NCBI GenBank assembly: GCA_964035575.1
Contig: OZ037852.1
Coordinates: forward strand, 1,550,001 to 1,614,000
DNA: 64,000 nucleotides
Direction: 5' to 3'
Origin: Rhynchopus sp. YZ270_cl-10
Taxonomy: Eukaryota > Euglenozoa > Diplonemea > Diplonemida > Diplonemidae
Shown: piece after piece, positions 1 through 9,439 of the stretch
Position numbering within the stretch: position 1 is the first letter of the stretch
How the letters are laid out: each line of letters starts with the position of its first letter
Made by a program: the position numbers and the translations under genes
Notes under the pieces: model-generated
Told to the model about the DNA's origin: nothing
Seen by the model: only the letters and a program-made list of their open reading frames with translations
Database searches by the model: none

Positions 1-1611
1 CGTGAGGTGTGTCTGAAGCGGGGTGCCGCGCTGTCAGCAGACCTCCGCCGGTTTGCGCCAAAAAATGGGAATTTCAGTCGGCAAGACGTTACAGACCTTA
101 TTGACCTTGCGAAGACAGTTTACAACAAAGTATTTCTTGTTTGGGTCAGAATCGAAGACGGGAAGGCGGTGGATTACCGAGGGGTTGGCGGGATGTTGGA
201 TGACAGCCCACCTATCGGTGTACAGGTCATTTTACATCACATTTCTTTCGTGGCGATGACGCAAAAGCTGGGTGGGTTTGCAGCTGGACAGACTTTTGAA
301 TACTTTGCTGCAGTCTACGATAAATGTGAAGGATCACCCTACCGTGCGTTAGACATGCCTCTCAGCGAAGCCTTTCAACACATCCCAATCCTCGGCTATG
401 CGCGAAATGAAAACTGCCCGAACCACATTCTTGTCCCAACTACACCATGGATTAATCTGTACTCCCCTCCTTTAACTATTGAATGGTCGCATCTCAAGCC
501 GATTGCCGTCTTTCGAGGCAGCAATTATCGACTGAAAAGGACCCTCATTGCGTTTTCCTCTGCGTTAGCTGCGGTAGGGCATCCACAGGGGTTGTTCCTG
601 GATGCGAGGGTACGTTGCGTACCGGAGAAGATGAAGGCGGTCTGCAGGACCACAGTCGCACAGCTCCGGGAGGCTGGGGCGATAGACGTTCCTGTTGAAG
701 AGATGTGCACGGATGAGGTGATTGCGGCCGTCTGCTTTGACCCGGATATGATGGTAACATATGAGCAGCGTACCCACCGATACCTTCTCTCCATAGACGG
801 TATTGGTGCGGTCGACAGAACAGCACGGTATATGTTCGAACCTGGTGTCGTAGTGGAAGTGGGAACGGAGTTTGAACAGTATTTCACGAACGATGTTATG
901 CCGTATGTTCACTACGCTGCTATTGACAATGAAATTGACCGTGCCCTGCCACAGCTCAATGTGACCTTAGCATGGCTTCGTGACAACGATGATGTTGCGC
1001 ACCACATTTCGAATGTCGCGACGCAATACGCAACGAGGCATCTGACCGACCGATCGCAGGCCCGATACTTCCAGCTTTTCGCTGCGCTCTATAGTTCCCG
1101 TTGGGATGACATGCATTCTGTTCATCCCTTTCCAGCCCTCCCTCTCTCCGCTACTACCACCCCCGAAGCTGTGGAGCGTGGACGGCGTGAGATGGGAGGT
1201 CCCTTTGGGTGTTCCACTATGGTCCAGCACTACAGGGAGTACTATCATATACACAAACCTGATATGTTCCGCTGGTTGACCCCTGCGTGTGGCGAAGGGG
1301 CGTTAGGTGTGAGGCATTTGAACAAAGGGATAGTCACCTTTGCTGAGATACTAGATGATTATGGGTCGGTCAACCGGCAGGTCTATCAAGAAGAAGACGA
1401 GGCTGGAGTGCCCCCGATGGGTCGAAGGAAAGGTGATGAGGTGCGAAGATGTGAGAAGAAGGGGAAGGCGTCTCGCTCGACGCGCATCTGGCATGCCTGT
1501 GTGCTAGCCTCGGTCAGCGCTGTTCTGTATATGCTCCGCAAGGCCGGGCCGGCCGCGTTCGCCGTTGTGACGATTTTTGCTTACATCATCATGGAGCCCC
1601 CTTTTTGGTAA
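1..1611 (+). CDS. CAP10/KTELC-type (GT90) glycosyltransferase-like protein, 5'-partial
   Basis: The frame is open from the first base, so the N-terminus lies outside the window; 536 codons are visible. The GT90 pattern can be followed: VFRGSNY near base 507 with basic residues after it (the RGS/R donor-site motif), then YLLSIDGIGAVDRTARYM (about 780-835), matching the family's 'KYLxxIDG..' motif, then VVEVGTEFEQYF...MPYVHYAAI (about 850-925), matching the conserved 'E.y...l.P..HyvP' block. The family transfers sugars (xylose or glucose) to proteins or glycans in the secretory pathway. A basic stretch is followed by hydrophobic residues at 1486-1608, ending in PPFW, so a C-terminal membrane anchor is likely. 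This is odd because family members are usually N-terminally anchored or ER-retained. The family call is by motif; the acceptor substrate is unknown. Confidence 0.65.
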   Translation, partial: REVCLKRGAALSADLRRFAPKNGNFSRQDVTDLIDLAKTVYNKVFLVWVRIEDGKAVDYRGVGGMLDDSPPIGVQVILHHISFVAMTQKLGGFAAGQTFEYFAAVYDKCEGSPYRALDMPLSEAFQHIPILGYARNENCPNHILVPTTPWINLYSPPLTIEWSHLKPIAVFRGSNYRLKRTLIAFSSALAAVGHPQGLFLDARVRCVPEKMKAVCRTTVAQLREAGAIDVPVEEMCTDEVIAAVCFDPDMMVTYEQRTHRYLLSIDGIGAVDRTARYMFEPGVVVEVGTEFEQYFTNDVMPYVHYAAIDNEIDRALPQLNVTLAWLRDNDDVAHHISNVATQYATRHLTDRSQARYFQLFAALYSSRWDDMHSVHPFPALPLSATTTPEAVERGRREMGGPFGCSTMVQHYREYYHIHKPDMFRWLTPACGEGALGVRHLNKGIVTFAEILDDYGSVNRQVYQEEDEAGVPPMGRRKGDEVRRCEKKGKASRSTRIWHACVLASVSAVLYMLRKAGPAAFAVVTIFAYIIMEPPFW

Positions 1612-1975
1612 AGAAAGCGCGCTCCATTAATTTTTTTAATCAATCCCCTTTTTTACCCCCTGCGGTTGTCGATAACCGTGTAGAGGATGTGGTGTCTTGT
1701 GTTCACAGAGGCGTTGTTTAAGTACTGTCAAACTTCCATTTTTTTTTTTGTATGTTGACCCTCTCAAATACTTTCAATTCTGTGAACTGAAAGCATATGA
1801 ATCTAATTGGTATGAGATAGTGGGTAACGGCGAAACGGGGTATTTATTCGAGGATGTGTTTGACAAAAAAATAAAAAGTGAAAATCTGGTCTTGAGTTCT
1901 CCTGTGAGCTTTTTAAAAAATAGTGTCCTTGAAACATAATTCTTCACTTTGCGCAGGGATGTATTCACATATGGG

Positions 1976-2982
1976 CTCGTCCGGAAACCCCCCAGCCCAA
2001 AATCATCTATTTTGGGTTTTTTGGTGTTTTACCAGAAATTAGCGCCGATAGGTGCCCAGAACCACCCCAGAAACCATATTCTGGTGGGTTCTGGGGGCTT
2101 TTAGGCAAAAATACACTTTTTTTGACTCATTTTTGGGTATTTTTGGGTGGTTTTAGGCTATTTTTGGCCACAGTGGCTTGTATGGGGTAATTTTACTGTT
2201 TTGACCCCATTTTTGGAGGAACGTTCTACACACACCCGAACGATGTTCGGGGTCACATCGACACATATGAACACGATATGGGCAAGGTTGAACCAAGGAG
2301 TCATGTGCAGAAGGGTGGGACGTGCTGGAGGGATGTGGAGCTTTTCATGCTAACCCCTGTTTTACTGGCCACCATTGTACCTAGTGTTTTGTGTGGTGAT
2401 ATGGCACTGTTCATGGGATAAACAGTAGACAGCCCTTACCTGTGTCTCAAAACCACCCCAAACCACCCTACTACCCTCCAGTGAGGTTCCTGAGTGCAAA
2501 TGTTGAGTCCTTACAGCTTTTCGGGATCCACGTGGAGCCCGAAACCTGAGGTCTGTCCTTAGATCCGTGTACCCTTGCTGTATTTGGTCACTGATATTGT
2601 CAAGTTGGGCTCCACCTGGATCCCGAATCCACGTGGGTCCCACCCTTCTGCACATGACTCCTTGGTTCAACCTTGCCCATATCGTGTTCATATGTGTCGA
2701 TGTGACCCCGAACATCGTTCGGGTGTGTGTAGAACGTTCCTCCAAAAATGGGGTCAAAACAGTAAAATTACCCCATACAAGCCACTGTGGCCAAAAATAG
2801 CCTAAAACCACCCAAAAATACCCAAAAATGAGTCAAAAAAAGTGTATTTTTGCCTAAAAGCCCCCAGAACCCACCAGAATATGGTTTCTGGGGTGGTTCT
2901 GGGCACCTATCGGCGCTAATTTCTGGTAAAACACCAAAAAACCCAAAATAGATGATTTTGGGCTGGGGGGTTTCCGGACGAG
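1976..2982. mobile_element. Fold-back element with 346-bp perfect inverted arms (MITE-like)
   Basis: The left arm (1976-2321) begins CTCGTCCGGAAACC, and its reverse complement occupies 2637-2982; I saw no mismatch by eye. The 315-bp centre is unique and carries CACGTGG sites near both edges. There is no transposase-like ORF; the two short ORFs starting with the same residues are simply the two arms read on opposite strands. A CATAT lies on both sides (1968-1972 and 2985-2989) and could be a target duplication if the ends are slightly imperfect. Arm identity implies recent insertion or ongoing arm correction. Confidence 0.85.
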
Positions 2983-3117
2983 GTCATATTCCTCTTAGTA
3001 CACCAGGCGGGGCTTTGGTTATCATTCACTACCTTTTTTCTCTATTTTTTTCTCTTCTTTTTGTTGCGTCCAAAGCATCATTTTTTCATTTTTTTCTCCC
3101 CGCGATGATTACTTGTT

Positions 3118-3150
3118 GGCGACTAAGCACGAGAGGATTAGGTCCCTCAT
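3118..3150 (+). repeat. C-family stem-loop (ACGAGAG loop), copy 1
   Basis: The copy reads GGCGACTAAGCACGAGAGG and then ATTAGGTCCCTC. The hairpin CTAAgc-ACGAGAG-gaTTAG is weaker than in other copies. It lies about 230 nt upstream of the gene at 3377. Confidence 0.6.
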
Positions 3151-3376
3151 TACGCTGTACGTGTTGAAAAAAGGACATGGCGAACTACTAATGACCCTCT
3201 TCTGTGGACCTAAACCCCCAAACCCCATATGAGCAACGCATCGCACAGGAACTACCCATCAACCGATTTCACACCCCACACAGGACCCCCCTCCTCCGCT
3301 CCTTCTTGTTGGCCTTCTTTATTGCCCCCCTGCTTATGTATCACCCCTGCCTTTTCCCTCTGGTCACACTTTAGCA

Positions 3377-4966
3377 ATGAGCTTTGGGTTGAACCCTGAG
3401 GGGGTGCTGCCGACACCCCGTCCGCCAACACAGGAGAACTGGCAGGGACCAGCACCGCCTACGGAGGCTAGCTATCAGACACAGCTCGCCCCACGGCCGC
3501 CCGGTGAGGATGCCTCCAGTCATGTTGCCCCGCGCCAGCCGCAGTTTTTCATGACGCAGGTTGCCAAGGCCTTTCGTCATGAAATGGATGTGCGGCAAAA
3601 CCACCGACGACAGTCTGTCGCCAACGATGTCACAATGGGACGCTTTACCACACCAGGTGGAGCTGTGTTGCTTCCCCGAAGTGCGCGCTTTCCGGAGCGA
3701 GCTGGCGAGTTGTCGCCCCTTACTGTGAATCATAATATAAGGGTGAAGGCGGACATAACCCGTGCAGAGACGCCTGCTCTGCCGAAGTGTTTGCAGCAGT
3801 ATTCCGAGCGGCAGGCACAGCTTCTTGCTGAGGTGAAGGACGCATCATTTCAAAGCGTGGCGACCGACACACCGGATGTGGTCATTGAGAGGATCATCAC
3901 TGACGTGGCAGGGCTTAGGCAGAGACAGCTTCGGTGCGACGAGGTTGAGATTGCACGCACCCCAGAATCATTGCACAGTGTGCCCAGCCACGATGTCGTC
4001 CCCCGCGCACCCAAGCTGCGGCATTACAGTGTCGAAGCTGTGACGGCACGGATCGACACTGAGGCGGACAGCTACAAAAGGAATATTGTGTCATTTTTTG
4101 AAAAGGCGAAGGAAATGAAGGCGCAGGCAACGCACATTCCGGTTGCACGGAATCTCCTCACCCCAGAGGTACGTGACCATCGTAGAGATGAAGTGCTTGT
4201 GAGAAGACAGGACATTCAAACTCGCCGTGAGGAGCAGTCCAAGGAGGTGATGCGACGCCATGAGGAACGCATACAGCGGCATTATGAGGCAGCTGCGGCT
4301 GGTCAGACCAGACGGCTGTGTCTGTACTTCGCAAGCGTCGTGAATGCCCAGTTTGCTGGGACAGTGTTGCGTGCAGTGGTCACGGCACGTCGCCAAGCGC
4401 AGTTCAATGTGCAACGTCATTTTTGTGCTGTGGTCCGCATTCATGTGGTCTTCATGAGACTGCTAAATAACGTCCGACAACGTGGTGTATCGGATTTGGC
4501 GACGCGGTTGAAGAGATTGTTGTATTTTGTTGTGTCTACACGGTCCTTTCGGAAGAAGCAGGCTGTGCAGAAGATTAGCTTTTTGTTGTATCAGGTGGCG
4601 CGGTCGAAGCGGGCGGTGAACGCCATACGGAAGTTTAGGTTGCAGCTGGCGGTATGCTCGCGGGCGGTCCAGAGGTACATCATGCGCAAGCGCTGCCAGC
4701 TGGGCATGCTGTCGCGGAAGTGGTGCCGCATCTGGGAGGAGCACTTCGCGGACGAATTCCCCCTCACCGTCGCAGACCGGCACGCAGCCCTCGTGGATCA
4801 CCTCAGGGAGCGGCGTCTTCTCATAGAAGCCATGCAGGAACAGCAGATCGGGCGCCCGCCGCACATCCCGCTGTTTCCGACAGATGCAAAGATGCAGGTG
4901 CTCATCACAGACGCCCTCGCACGTCGAAACGAAAGAGACCTCTGTCTAACATGCCACAAAAACTGA
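3377..4966 (+). CDS. Basic alpha-helical protein, family unknown (529 aa)
   Basis: I do not recognise a named family. The first 60 residues are Pro-rich (VLPTPRPPTQ). From about residue 230 the protein is almost wholly helical and very basic (KEMKAQ..., RREEQSKEVMRRHEERIQRHYE), followed by amphipathic IQ/Sfi1-like stretches (RSFRKKQAVQKISFLLYQ, SRAVQRYIMRKRCQ, RKWCRIWEEHF). It resembles three other proteins in this window (27844, 56412, 63059) in composition and in spaced Trp/Arg helices, so a dispersed paralogous family, perhaps of cytoskeletal or basal-body proteins, is possible. The start follows a pyrimidine tract ending CACTTTAG at 3374, two bases before the ATG. Single exon, ending CLTCHKN. 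Confidence 0.75.
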   Translation: MSFGLNPEGVLPTPRPPTQENWQGPAPPTEASYQTQLAPRPPGEDASSHVAPRQPQFFMTQVAKAFRHEMDVRQNHRRQSVANDVTMGRFTTPGGAVLLPRSARFPERAGELSPLTVNHNIRVKADITRAETPALPKCLQQYSERQAQLLAEVKDASFQSVATDTPDVVIERIITDVAGLRQRQLRCDEVEIARTPESLHSVPSHDVVPRAPKLRHYSVEAVTARIDTEADSYKRNIVSFFEKAKEMKAQATHIPVARNLLTPEVRDHRRDEVLVRRQDIQTRREEQSKEVMRRHEERIQRHYEAAAAGQTRRLCLYFASVVNAQFAGTVLRAVVTARRQAQFNVQRHFCAVVRIHVVFMRLLNNVRQRGVSDLATRLKRLLYFVVSTRSFRKKQAVQKISFLLYQVARSKRAVNAIRKFRLQLAVCSRAVQRYIMRKRCQLGMLSRKWCRIWEEHFADEFPLTVADRHAALVDHLRERRLLIEAMQEQQIGRPPHIPLFPTDAKMQVLITDALARRNERDLCLTCHKN

Positions 4967-5664
4967 TTTCCATTTTTGATAATCGGGGGGAATATCCCCC
5001 AGGTCTTGAGACCAGAGAATTAGATGCACCTCCAGCCCGGTGTGCGACAGTGTTGGAAAGAGGTCGTTCCTGAGGCGGATGTTGTCCATGATGGGCAAGG
5101 ATGGGTGTGTGCTTGAGAGGCATAGTTGCTTTGGTGGTCAAGAGAAGGTCACCTCAGAGGCTTGCGCTGTCAGCTTCACTTCTTTTTTATTGTCGAAAAG
5201 TATTGGGCTAAAAGCTGGGCAGCGCTTGGGTGTCCCACCATGACTACCACCCAGTGGTGATTCACAGAGGTCTAGTTTTGTTCTTATGGTCTAGTCTTGT
5301 TCTTTTTGTGTACAAATGAACCCCATTCTCTTTTCTTTTGAAAAATCCTGCAAGTTTCCACTTCCCAATAGGTGCCTCTCCCATATTTTTTTTATGTTCA
5401 CACATACAAAAAAACCCCTCATCCCAAAACAACGAAATCACCAAAATACCCCGCACCGGAAAGAGAAAAAAAAACCTCCACCTCTCCCCCACCTGAACTC
5501 TTTTCACACTCCCCCATAAAACCCTCCCACACCCATTAGAGTTTCTCTTACCCATAACCACTATTTCTTCGACATTTATTGCACTGTCAATCTCTCTCTC
5601 TCTTCACCCCCCTTTTCCCCCCTCACAAATCAGCCCCACCCCCACCCCCCACTCACTCCTCTTT
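4967..5664. other. Gap; 3' flank then pyrimidine-rich leader
   Basis: No gene is seen. The second half (about 5440-5664) is almost pure C/T with some A, includes CTCTCTCTCTCT, and has an AG at 5632-5633 that could be a splice acceptor for the ankyrin gene's leader. Confidence 0.5.
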
Positions 5665-6714
5665 ATGACCGAAAAATGGAAGATCACCAGCGAAGCTGAA
5701 CGTGCATGGCTGCGTTCTGCGTTGGGTCGTGGAGGGGGGGCTGAACTTGTACAGACACTTGCCGCTGGTGGTTCGATATTCCCAGGGCAACCTGGGGGTG
5801 GGTGCAGTGCGCCAGAGGCGGCGCGGAACCGCTTTCGGCGGACACCGCTGCATATCGCAGCGGATTATGGGTGGGATACTGCGGTGGGGATCCTGCTTGG
5901 TCCACGACCTGGTGATACCGCAGCGACTGATGCAGCTGGGGACACTGCCGCGCATTTGGCAATCCAGTCGGGGGTGCATGACGACACCCTGCGACGGTTG
6001 TTGCAGCATCCTGTCAAAACTGTGTCGAATATGCGGAATAAGGTAGGCAACACCCCACTGCATATAGCAGCGTTGTGTAGACGCCCTGACGCGGTGCGGG
6101 TCTTGTTGGAGGCAGATGCGAATTTTGATTTGGAAAATGATGATGGAGTCAGCGCGTTGCAAATCGCAATCCGAAGGGAAAGCCAGGACAGTGTAGACCA
6201 CATAGAGGAGGCAGTGCGGTGGCGGGTCTCAGGTGTTGCAATGTGTGTGCTTGCAGGGTGTGTGGCTGTCACTGCAGATGACATACGGTGCAAACGAAAC
6301 GCATATGCACGCACCCCCACCGCACTCACCCAACGTGCCTACGAGCTTCTCGACAAAGAAACCAGACGCCGTTCCCTCCCTGCCGGTGCCTTTCCGACAC
6401 ACAGCACCCACAGCACACCACATAGTGCAGGAGGCTTTGGTGCGGGGACGCAATGTATGGAAGACATACGACTTGCAAGTGTTCCCTCAGTAGTGTCTAT
6501 CATCACAGGGTCACAAGAGGACGAGAGGGAGGAGGAGGAGGAGGTGCGCATCGAAGAGGAAGTAGAAGAGGAGAGGGTGGAGGAGGATGTGAGGGTGGAG
6601 GTGGAGGTGGAGGTTGTGGGGGAGGAGGGGAGGGAGGAGGAGGAGGAGGAAGTGGCGGTGTCTCCCTGCTCGGCGGATGGGCTGATGGCAGCTTTGAAGG
6701 CGGTGATATTGTGA
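5665..6714 (+). CDS. Ankyrin-repeat protein with acidic Glu/Val tail
   Basis: 349 residues in a single exon. Ankyrin repeats occupy about residues 50-180: TPLHIAADYGWDTAV, DTAAHLAIQSGVHDDTL, NTPLHIAALCRRPDAVRVLL and SALQIAIRR are typical TPLHxAA..G helices. Such repeats bind partner proteins; no enzymatic domain is present. From about residue 285 the protein is a Glu/Val/Arg run encoded by an almost pure G/A tract (6522-6655), ending CSADGLMAALKAVIL. The purine tract makes the opposite strand look like a poly-Pro ORF, which is a shadow. The ATG follows a pyrimidine leader with AG at 5632-5633. Confidence 0.85.
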   Translation: MTEKWKITSEAERAWLRSALGRGGGAELVQTLAAGGSIFPGQPGGGCSAPEAARNRFRRTPLHIAADYGWDTAVGILLGPRPGDTAATDAAGDTAAHLAIQSGVHDDTLRRLLQHPVKTVSNMRNKVGNTPLHIAALCRRPDAVRVLLEADANFDLENDDGVSALQIAIRRESQDSVDHIEEAVRWRVSGVAMCVLAGCVAVTADDIRCKRNAYARTPTALTQRAYELLDKETRRRSLPAGAFPTHSTHSTPHSAGGFGAGTQCMEDIRLASVPSVVSIITGSQEDEREEEEEVRIEEEVEEERVEEDVRVEVEVEVVGEEGREEEEEEVAVSPCSADGLMAALKAVIL

Positions 6715-6993
6715 GTTGTTTATTTTTTTTGTACTTTTGTTGGATTTGTCTGTCGCTGTTGAAAGTTGGGGTGCTGTACTTTAATTTTTCCCCAAAAAAA
6801 AACCCCAAAAAAAAGCCTCCACCTCCACACCTATTACCTGGTCGACTTTTCATATTATTTTTAAGAAGAAGGCAGTACCCGGTACTCTGTACGGTGTGTG
6901 GTGTGTATGCCCTACCAGAGGTTCCAAGCATCGTATAGGTCTTCCGTATTAAAAAAAAGCACGAATTTTTCAAGGAAAAAAAAGGAACACAAA

Positions 6994-8471
6994 ATGAACG
7001 GCACCGACACTGGTGGTGGAGGCGGAGGTGCTACCCTGCAGCGACGCCCATGCGACACCTGGGAGTACCGCCACAAGCGCTTCCTCCTCACGCAGCTCAA
7101 CTTCACCCGGCAGTTCTCGCATCTCTACAACGCACGCATGTCCACTGTGCTCCAGCCCTCCGCTGACCTTGCTACTGAGCGGTGGCCGGGTGTCCCGCAC
7201 CTCAGAATTGTGAACCTCACAGGTCTGTACCTCCCCCTCTCCCTCTCCCCCTCCCCCAGCACGTTGCTTTGTTCGGTGACAGAGAGGCTCGACGGCAATA
7301 CAAGCGGTTCTACTTCGCTTCATTGACGGCGGCTTTGGGTTATATAAACATTCTCTTCCCAAATCAACATTTGTCAACAGGCCGCTGCTTTCTGATCGGC
7401 GCACTATACAAGAACATGGCGTCCAAGCCGAACTTCCTTTCACAGTACAGCAACGAGATTGAGAACGGCTTTGACCTGGATAAGGAGGAGGTCTTTGCTG
7501 CGAGCGCCGAGGACACCCTCTCACTTGAGGACCAGAGTGGGCGTGTCAAGCTGGCAGGCAAGATCCCTGTCAACAACCTTGCGACGGGTGTCATCATCAC
7601 AGTCTTGGGCACTGTCGAGAAGGACACCTTCATTGTCGAAGACTACATCTACCCCCCGGTCGCGCCACAACGTCCACTTGCCGCTTCTGGTACGCCGTCC
7701 TATGTTGCGTTTGTCAGCGGTCTGAACTTTGGTGGGATAACCCCGCTTCAGGAGCTGCAGCTCGACGCACTGTCAAGCTTTTTGCGAGGATGCATGGGGT
7801 GTGAGGACGTTGTGTCAAACGTATCGAAGCTTGTTGTCGCAGGAGGACTCATTGCAGCCACCGCAGACCTCCAGATCCAAGAGAAGATCAAACTCGAGAT
7901 GAGCGACCACGCTGAGTTGTCGAAGGCTGCCTCCGTCAGCCCGATGAAGCTTCTTGACGAATGGGCCGCACAGGTGGCAGAGAGCCTTCCTATTGACATT
8001 ATGCCCGGACGCACCGAACCGACCAACCCCTTCCTCCCATACCAACCTTTGCATCCATGCATGACACCGAAGACACGGAGTCTGGGCAATGCGACACATT
8101 TACCGTCTCCGTGTGAATTTGGGTTTGAAGGCGTGACCGCGATAGGTACGTCGGGGGAGAACCTCCACGAGTTGTTGACGTACACTCTGGACACACCGGT
8201 CGAGGACCTCCTCGAGCTGATGCTGCGTTCGCGCCTGCTTGCACCGACAGCGCCGGACACGCTGTACTGCTACCCGTACAAGACAGCGGACCCCATGCAG
8301 CTCACAGAAACCCCACACCTCCTCTTCGCAGGGAACTCACCGTCCTTCGCGTCCAAGCTGGTCGACTCCGGCAACGGGGTGGCGACAAGGGTGCTTGGCA
8401 TCCCAAAATTCTGTGAAACCCCTGGTGTCGTTCTGGTTGACTTTGGAAGCCCTACTTTAGAGTATGTTTGA
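6994..8471 (+). CDS. POLD2: DNA polymerase delta small subunit (B-subunit)
   Basis: Two exons, 6994-7222 and 7381-8471, joined in phase 1 to give 439 aa. The intron starts GTCTGTACC and ends TTTGTCAACAG; removing it joins RIVNLT directly to GRCFLIGALYKNM, which matches the POLD2 'CCVVGTLFKAM' region. The N-terminal OB-fold part is followed by the inactive calcineurin-like phosphoesterase domain, with VSGLNFGG, LVVAGGLI, PIDIMPGRTEPTNPFLPYQP, LHPCM, IGTSGENLHELL, LAPTAPDTLYCYPY and PHLLFAGN, all diagnostic of the family. It bridges the catalytic subunit to other accessory subunits in replication. The protein ends at LEYV, a little shorter than human POLD2. The Gly-rich N-terminus (six Gly) is not a family feature. 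Confidence 0.93.
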
Positions 8472-9439
8472 GGGAGAAGTTTTTTGGTACACTGATCTGC
8501 ACTTCAAGATTTTATTTGAAAAATATGAAACAAAAACAACCAAACCACCATTCACAGAACGCATTTCGTGGAAATAGCGACCGGGCAGGAAGGATGAGTT
8601 GATTTAAGCAAAATGAGGACAAACAAAACGACCCTTCTTAACATCCTTTGGCCAGGTGTACCGAGGGTGTTCGCAGAACAGGATATGATACAAGAGAGGG
8701 CAACGTTTGCCGCAGTGCCGACGCTCTAATAAATTTTCCAACTGAGGGGCAAACGATGTTACAAAAGTCAAGCCAAAGATCCGCGGCACTTTTGCTGACT
8801 CATTTTTTGTCCCTCAGGTTCTAGATATGCAGGGACGTCAGCGGGGCCTATGTTCACGCCAGGACCGATCCCTTTTATTTTAGATACGCGCGTTTCGCGT
8901 TTTTTTCTTTTTCTTTTCCCCCCATGACATTATCTTTTCCCCAAACCCCCTTCAATGTTCCCATGTAATTCAGATGGATGCACACTGTGCCCATCCTGCG
9001 CTGATTCAGTGCAAAACAACATAAAAAATAGGGGACCAAAAAAAAACACATTTATTAGGGTGGCTGAAGGGGCGTGATTCGCACTTCTTGCGTACTTCTT
9101 GCGCACTTTGTGTACCCCCCTCCCTTCCCCCATTCAGCCATACCATTTATCTCAAAGAAAATTGGCATAAAATGCTTGCAACACAACAAAAAGAAAACAA
9201 AAACAATGTGAAAGAAAGCATTCTGCTGTGTAGAATAATATGTGATGTTTGATGGGTATTTTTTTCCCTTCTCTTTTAAACTTCCTTAAGTGTTCTTCTT
9301 GCTTTTGCTCTCTTTGTGAGTAAAGGTCGTTCACCCAAACAATTTTTCCACTGTCACTACGGCTTTGCATTTCAAAGCCACCTTCTTCACTTCACTTCAA
9401 CCCCACACCCCACCCCACACCCCATCCACCAGGAGCGAG
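8472..9439. other. Gap between POLD2 and EF-hand-like gene
   Basis: No gene is seen. A short CG-rich hairpin CGCG-cgttt-CGCG followed by a T-run is at about 8886-8910. The last 75 bases are C-rich with repeated CACTTCACTTCAACCCC and an AG at 9431-9432, a candidate splice acceptor just before the ATG. Confidence 0.5.

Larger units (their letters stand above)
1612..3376. other. Gap between GT90-like gene and helical gene
   Basis: The gap holds AT-rich 3' flank to about 1975, the fold-back element at 1976-2982, T-rich sequence, one C-family stem-loop at 3118-3150, and a pyrimidine-rich leader ending CACTTTAG directly before the ATG at 3377. No coding exon is convincing here. Confidence 0.6.

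Noticed and set aside
6503-6973. Proline-rich minus-strand frame
   Set aside because: Produced by the purine tract of the ankyrin gene tail.
7223-7380. In-frame continuation GDREARRQYKRFYFAS in POLD2
   Set aside because: Treated as an intron because removing it restores the conserved RIVNLTGRCFLIGALYKNM block; the retained reading has no POLD2 counterpart.
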